Part shown: positions 26,439 through 29,994 of the stretch, one piece after another
Layout: each line of letters opens with the position of its first letter
How positions within the stretch are numbered: position 1 is the first letter of the stretch
Assembly: GCA_050117315.1 (NCBI GenBank)
Contig: JASFMY010000084.1
Span: 1-29,994 of the forward strand
Direction: 5' to 3'
Source of the DNA: JANQIV01 sp050117315
GTDB taxonomy: Bacteria > Bacteroidota > Ignavibacteria > Ignavibacteriales > Melioribacteraceae
DNA: 29,994 bases
Position numbers and translations under genes: made by a program
The notes under the pieces: model-generated
Seen by the model: only the letters and a program-made list of their open reading frames with translations
Told to the model about the DNA's origin: nothing
Databases searched by the model: none

Positions 26439-27082
26439 CACTTTTTCAGAGCTTCGAAAATTTCAGCCGTAACTTCTTCTATTTTTTTATCCGCCTCAAT
26501 GGTAACTAATTTTGACTTGTCCTTATAAAAACTGATCACGGGACTCGTTTGAGCTTTGTAAACGTCAAGCCTCTTTTTAATTACTTTTTCGTCATCATCA
26601 TCCCGTTTGACTAACGTGTCTTTTGAGCCGCAAACAGGGCAAGTTGAGTCATCTTGAAGATCATTAAGATTAACAATACTATGGCAATTGGAACAGTTTC
26701 TTCTATTGGATAATCTGTTTATAATAGTATTATCGTCAATAAGAAGCTGGATTAAACACGGTTCATCAAAATGCAGTTCGTTAAAGATTTCATAAAGAAC
26801 TTCCGCTTGATGAACTGTTCTCGGGAAACCGTCAAGTATGAATCCGTGATTGCAGTCATCGGATTTTAGAACTTCTTTAATGAGACCGCCCATAACTTCA
26901 TCAGGTACCAAATCACCGCGATCCATAATTTCTTTAGCTTTTAAGCCCAGTTCAGTTCCTTCACGTACAGCCTTTCTTAAAATATCTCCCGTTGAGATAT
27001 GAGAAATATTGTACTTTTGAGAAATGACTTTTGCTTGTGTTCCTTTACCTACTCCCGGAGGACCAAAAATGAGAATTTGCAT
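26435..27082 (-). CDS. adk: Adenylate kinase
   Basis: Adk interconverts AMP, ADP and ATP. The 215-residue long-form enzyme has the P-loop GPPGVGKGT (7-15), the AMP-binding STGDILR (30-36), ILDGFPRTVHQ (82-92) and an RKRLDVY-like lid hinge (KKRLDVY, 169-175). The LID carries a four-Cys zinc site at C130, C133, C148 and C151, usual in Gram-positives and many other bacteria. Its TAG overlaps the ftsE stop tail to tail. Confidence 0.96.
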   Translation of the reverse strand: MQILIFGPPGVGKGTQAKVISQKYNISHISTGDILRKAVREGTELGLKAKEIMDRGDLVPDEVMGGLIKEVLKSDDCNHGFILDGFPRTVHQAEVLYEIFNELHFDEPCLIQLLIDDNTIINRLSNRRNCSNCHSIVNLNDLQDDSTCPVCGSKDTLVKRDDDDEKVIKKRLDVYKAQTSPVISFYKDKSKLVTIEADKKIEEVTAEIFEALKKC

Positions 27083-27167
27083 ATAAGTATCTCTGAATCT
27101 TTTAGTGTAATATTAAGAAATTTTTAGAACGAAAATAAAATTATGTATATAAAAATCCAAAAAAAAT

Positions 27168-27629
27168 CTATTTTCTTTTTGAGTTAAAATAGGACCTTAA
27201 CAGGTTTTCTGCTTCGGCGGAATAAATACCGGAGTATACATTTGGTTTGTGGTTGTATTTATTATTTTCAACCAAATTGTAAATTGATCCGCATGCTCCA
27301 AATTTAGGCTCAAAAACACCAAAATAAAGATTTTTAATTCTTGAAAGGAGTATTGCTCCTGCACACATTATGCAGGGTTCTGCAGTAACGTAAAGATCAC
27401 AATTTTCTAAAAATTTAGTTTTAAGATAATTTGAAGCCGCAGTAATTGCAATCATTTCCGCGTGTGCCGTAGGGTCTTTTAATGTTTCAGTCTGGTTAAA
27501 TCCGCGCCCGATAATTTTATTTTCAAAAACTACTATTGCTCCGATTGGTACTTCTTCCTTTTCCAAGGCTTGCTCTGCTTCCTGCAAAGCTGCAAACATA
27601 TATTTGTAGTTTTCTTCTAAAAATAACAT
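27168..27629 (-). CDS. tadA: tRNA-specific adenosine deaminase (TadA-like)
   Basis: TadA converts the wobble adenosine of tRNA(Arg) ACG to inosine. The 153-residue zinc enzyme has HAE at 56-58 (zinc His 56, proton-shuttle Glu 58) and PCIMC at 85-89 (zinc Cys 86 and 89), with the VPIGAIVV and GRGFN segments in front. The C-terminus NLLRSYFNSKRK is typical of TadA. Its start is only 40 bp from the divergent YfcC-family remnant, so the two promoters would overlap. Another nucleoside deaminase is possible but less likely. Confidence 0.9.
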   Translation of the reverse strand: MLFLEENYKYMFAALQEAEQALEKEEVPIGAIVVFENKIIGRGFNQTETLKDPTAHAEMIAITAASNYLKTKFLENCDLYVTAEPCIMCAGAILLSRIKNLYFGVFEPKFGACGSIYNLVENNKYNHKPNVYSGIYSAEAENLLRSYFNSKRK

Positions 27630-27669
27630 CTTGCTTTATAAAAAATTATTAGCCATATCGGGTATCCAA

Positions 27670-27765
27670 ATGAATAAAAAAAAAATCAAAGTACCAAATT
27701 CGTTTATAATTATTTCTTCTATTTTAGTTTTGGTTGCAGTTTTTAACGGATTATTCTGTCTGTGA
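27670..27765 (+). pseudogene. N-terminal fragment of a YfcC-family transporter
   Basis: ATG 27670 opens MNKKKIKVPNSFIIISSILV, which matches the conserved start of YfcC/DcuC-like (C4-dicarboxylate anaerobic carrier) proteins, usually KKxKVPHTFVIIFSIIV. It then reads LVAVFNGLFCL and stops at TGA. Skipping one T in the run near 27737 would give AVLTDY, closer to the family's AVLTWIIP, so a frameshift may lie here. The C-terminal end of the same family appears about 1.1 kb downstream, and the middle is missing. Confidence 0.65.
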
Positions 27766-27985
27766 ACCTTCATACATCCAGCCGACTAGAAGTACCCCTT
27801 ATATCTCTACACCACAATAAGAGTCAAATGCTATTAGCATTCATTTATTGATTATCAAACTCATAAATTAATTTTAATAATATTTTTTGTTTTTTAATTG
27901 ATTAGGATTTATTACTTTTAAAAAGCAAAAATCATTATCGAATTTATTAATAAAATATAATTAAAAAATAAACTAGGATTAAAAA

Positions 27986-28786
27986 ATGAATACTTTTTTT
28001 AATATTCTTAAACGGGAGAATGTTGATAGGATCATCACTATTGCAACATTAATTAGCTTAATAATAGCAATAGTAATGATGTTTACAACATTTCAACTAA
28101 GTGAAGAAATTGAGAATGTTCTCTTAAATGTTCAAACTCGTTCGATAGATGGCTTTCCAAAAAATATTCGTTTTATAAATGAATTATTAGAAGAAGCAAA
28201 AGAAGAAGCTGCAAAAGGTAAATATATTGAAGTTAGGATATGTGTAGACATGCCTGGATATGGAAGTTATTCTTCACCATCGCTTTTTGAGGAAATGGAT
28301 AAGCTAATAAAAGATCTGATTTATTGGAGTAGAAATGGAGACGTTACCTTTTATTTTTGGTATTATAATGAAAGTACCCGAAGAAAATTATTAAAAGAGC
28401 AATTTGAAGAGGATGATTTTAAGAATTGGAGAAATAAGCCAAAGTATGAGAAATATTTGGAATCATTATCCCCAGAGTTATCCAATGAATTCGAGGGGAT
28501 TAATTCCTTTGAGGGATTGATTAATTACTTTATAATTGAGGATAGTTTAATTTTCCATAATTATGAAATCCTCAAAGAATCAGATATTTCACACAAATTT
28601 CATTTTAAGGAAGTTGAAAAAGAATTCCCTTTTTTTTGTTGGATAGTAAACAATAAGGCAATTATTTCATTTCCAGAATATAAAGATTTGAAAGGAGAGC
28701 ATTCAATATTAACTTATGATAAAGAATTAATAATGTTTATTGAAAAGAGGATCGGATTCACTAGGAAGGATAAAAAGATTGAGTGA
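27986..28786 (+). CDS. Hypothetical single-pass membrane-anchored protein
   Basis: I do not recognise this 266-residue protein. Residues about 17-40 (IITIATLISLIIAIVMMFTT) form one membrane helix, followed by a soluble domain. That domain starts SIDGFPKNIRFINELLEEA and continues VRICVDMPGYGSYSS, a beta-strand with an Asp followed by a glycine-rich turn. The remainder is rich in charged and aromatic residues (FYFWYYN; EKEFPFFCWIV). An AGGA site precedes the ATG. The gene sits exactly where the middle of the YfcC-family transporter should be, so it probably arrived by insertion or replacement. It could be a nucleotide- or lipid-acting domain at the membrane, but nothing is decisive. Confidence 0.75.
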   Translation: MNTFFNILKRENVDRIITIATLISLIIAIVMMFTTFQLSEEIENVLLNVQTRSIDGFPKNIRFINELLEEAKEEAAKGKYIEVRICVDMPGYGSYSSPSLFEEMDKLIKDLIYWSRNGDVTFYFWYYNESTRRKLLKEQFEEDDFKNWRNKPKYEKYLESLSPELSNEFEGINSFEGLINYFIIEDSLIFHNYEILKESDISHKFHFKEVEKEFPFFCWIVNNKAIISFPEYKDLKGEHSILTYDKELIMFIEKRIGFTRKDKKIE

Positions 28787-28787
28787 A

Positions 28788-29183
28788 TATAAAATTCTTA
28801 CTTATTATTACTTTAACCTGTTGTTCGAAATAAAGAAAAGTTTTGAAACTCAAGGTTGTAAAAATGCGGTTGCAAAATCAATACAATCCTTCCTAAATTT
28901 TTTTATTCCTTCCGGAAGCGGGCAAGCCGCATTAACAATGCCCGTACTTGCTCCTCTCGGAGACTTAATTGGTATTTCAAGGCAGACGGTTGTTCTGGCA
29001 TTTCAATTTGGTGACGGCTTTTCCAATATGATTATCCCTACCTCGGCAGTTACAATGGGCGTTTTAAGTTTGGCAGAAGTGCCCTGGGAAAAATGGGCAA
29101 GATGGATACTGCCTTTGTTTTTGATTTTTATTCTGCTGTCAATGATTTTTTTAGTGCCCCCGTTTTTTATGAGTTGGCAGTAA
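28788..29183 (+). pseudogene. C-terminal fragment of a YfcC-family transporter
   Basis: From about 28863 the frame reads NAVAKSIQSFLNFFIPSGSG, then QAALTMPVLAPLGDLIGISR and FQFGDGFSNMIIPTSAVTMG. This is the conserved C-terminal block of YfcC-family (Na+-coupled carboxylate or amino-acid exchanger-like) carriers. About 105 of the usual 460-500 residues remain, with two membrane helices. The frame is open further upstream to 28740, overlapping the hypothetical gene, but residues before about 28863 do not resemble the family. It is best read as the 3' remnant of the gene whose start is at 27670. Confidence 0.75.
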
Positions 29184-29471
29184 GGTAACACTTCACTACC
29201 TTATGTTGCCGGATGGGATAAAATGGATTGAATGATTGGGTGATTGGATGGAATAAATTTGAGCCAATGGGATATTCGTGTTATCCTGTAGTGCAGATTG
29301 TTAACAATCTGCGTTACTGGCATATAACCAATAGCTGCAATAGATAAATAATAGCATTTGAGACGGTGCCCGCCGTTTTTTTAGGCGGGGTTCACTACAA
29401 CCGTGGAATATTATTCCCTAATGCCGTAGAGTGATTTCTTAGTGTCGTAACATTAAAATGTTTAGATATCA
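29184..29471. other. Non-coding, repeat-rich spacer
   Basis: No gene is seen between the transporter remnant and the second repeat element. Three imperfect 8-bp units (GATTGAAT, GATTGGGT, GATTGGAT; 29226-29249) lie in tandem. A GC-rich hairpin follows (CCCGCC 29369-29374 with GGCGGG 29384-29389), without a clear T-tract after it on the plus strand. The 18-bp palindrome copy lies between them. Confidence 0.5.
29293..29312. repeat. Perfect palindrome, copy 2 (GTTAAC-centred)
   Basis: The core CAGATTGTTAACAATCTG (29294-29311) is identical to the one at 25581-25598, here flanked by G/C so that 20 bases are perfectly palindromic. It lies 160 bp before the second 116-bp element; in the first locus the distance is 13 bp. 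Confidence 0.85.
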
Positions 29472-29587
29472 ATACTTGTTGCAAATTGGTTTTGGGATTT
29501 AGTTTTTATTTAGAACTCACCTAAATCCTCTCTTTAAAAGAGAGGACTTTATGGCAAAATCCCAAAACCAATTTGGCTTGTGTATAA
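29472..29587. repeat. 116-bp nested inverted-repeat element, copy 2
   Basis: This has the same length, orientation and nested-hairpin layout as 25614-25729, with three substitutions: one in the inner loop/stem junction, one T to C in the inner right arm, and one A to G near the right end. The 19-bp outer repeats are unchanged. The two copies are direct repeats bracketing about 3.7 kb with ftsE, adk, tadA and the disrupted transporter. Confidence 0.88.
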
Positions 29588-29606
29588 TTTTGCAGAAACC
29601 TTAATT

Positions 29607-29641
29607 AACAAACCCGGTTTCTTGAAGAAACCGGGTTTGTT
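29607..29641. terminator. Long perfect hairpin, probable bidirectional terminator
   Basis: AACAAACCCGGTTTCTT (29607-29623) pairs perfectly with AAGAAACCGGGTTTGTT (29625-29641) around a single G, so about 15 pairs can form with a small TTGAA loop. The GC-rich centre with A/T-rich flanks is the usual look of terminators in this group. No gene ends right before it, so it may belong to a gene lost from this spacer or to the neighbour beyond the window. Confidence 0.6.
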
Positions 29642-29994
29642 GTCAATACAGTAGTCGGAAATAATTGCTTTTTTGAAACTTTATTGTCACATCAAAAAAA
29701 ACGTAACAATTTCTTAACATAGCAAACCGCAAAAAGATACAACCCGTTTTCCGAAGTTCCGAAGATTCCGTTTATATGTAATAATGTAACAGGCATGTAA
29801 TGTTACAGACGCTGCTTGAAGTCAAAATATGTGACTTACGTGGCGAAGCTATAGGAAAAGAGTGAATTAATTAGAGTTTCTGCAAAATTAGATATCTAAA
29901 CGTTTTGTCATTTCGACCGGAGGGAGAAATCTTTGAAATCATCCTCTAATTGAAAGATTTCCCGCCAAAAAGATACGCCAAAGGCGCACAGGCG
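29642..29994. other. Non-coding end of window with a REP-like inverted repeat
   Basis: No gene is seen. At 29905-29965 a stretch beginning TGTCATTTCGACCGG has GGGAGAAATCTTT (29922-29934) facing TGAAAGATTTCCC (29951-29963). Such arms look like the dispersed intergenic repeats common in Bacteroidota genomes. This is judged by pattern only. Confidence 0.45.

Noticed and set aside
25614..29587. CRISPR array or composite transposon
   Set aside because: There are only two copies, 3.7 kb apart, with no regular spacers; no transposase lies between them and the cargo includes essential genes (adk), so a transposon reading is not supported.

Overview
The window is a low-GC, gene-dense bacterial chromosome segment, most likely from the Ignavibacteria/Chlorobi side of the Bacteroidota (FCB) group. 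This is inferred from the mix of a GWxTD-domain protein, a phosphate-selective-porin-like barrel, PyrK/PyrD type 1B, a Bacteroidota-like promoter (TTG-N20-TAnnTTT) and overlapping TAATG/ATGA gene junctions. No rRNA, tRNA, CRISPR array, transposase or complete prophage was found.

Layout. (1) 1-1332 is a decaying edge: the first codons of a leftward gene, a truncated GH18 (chitinase-fold) protein, about 360 bp with nothing recognisable, and a patatin-like phospholipase pseudogene. (2) 1401-8435 is a tight rightward housekeeping run: prmC, dtd, an alkaline-phosphatase-superfamily metalloenzyme, comEC, murB and an MFS carrier, closed by a strong terminator. (3) 8809-12157 holds an outer-membrane porin, a degraded micro-ORF, and a chemotaxis receptor with several HAMP-like repeats. 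(4) 12172-15336 is a leftward unit of a VWA protein, a ChlI/MoxR-type AAA+ ATPase and a YbjQ-family protein, ending in its own terminator; the VWA gene carries an in-frame amber codon. (5) 15494-25578 is a long rightward run: an unknown acidic protein, manC, an RpiB paralogue without the usual catalytic Cys, pyrK-pyrD, folC, rho, a GWxTD protein, pdxA and a methyltransferase. (6) 25579-29994 is the most plastic part: two direct copies of a 116-bp nested inverted-repeat element, each preceded by an 18-bp perfect palindrome, bracket ftsE, adk, tadA and the two ends of a YfcC-family transporter. The middle of that transporter is missing and the space is occupied by a gene for an unknown membrane-anchored protein.

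Most complete genes are core metabolism: translation release-factor modification and D-aminoacyl-tRNA editing, peptidoglycan precursor synthesis, pyrimidine, folate and B6 synthesis, GDP-mannose supply and transcription termination. The items most worth a second look are the duplicated nested-hairpin element, the transporter replaced in its middle by an unknown gene, the amber codon in the VWA partner of the AAA+ ATPase, and the active-site-altered RpiB with an N-terminal extension. No clear new multi-gene system is evident; the ATPase-VWA-YbjQ unit is the nearest to a system of unknown function.
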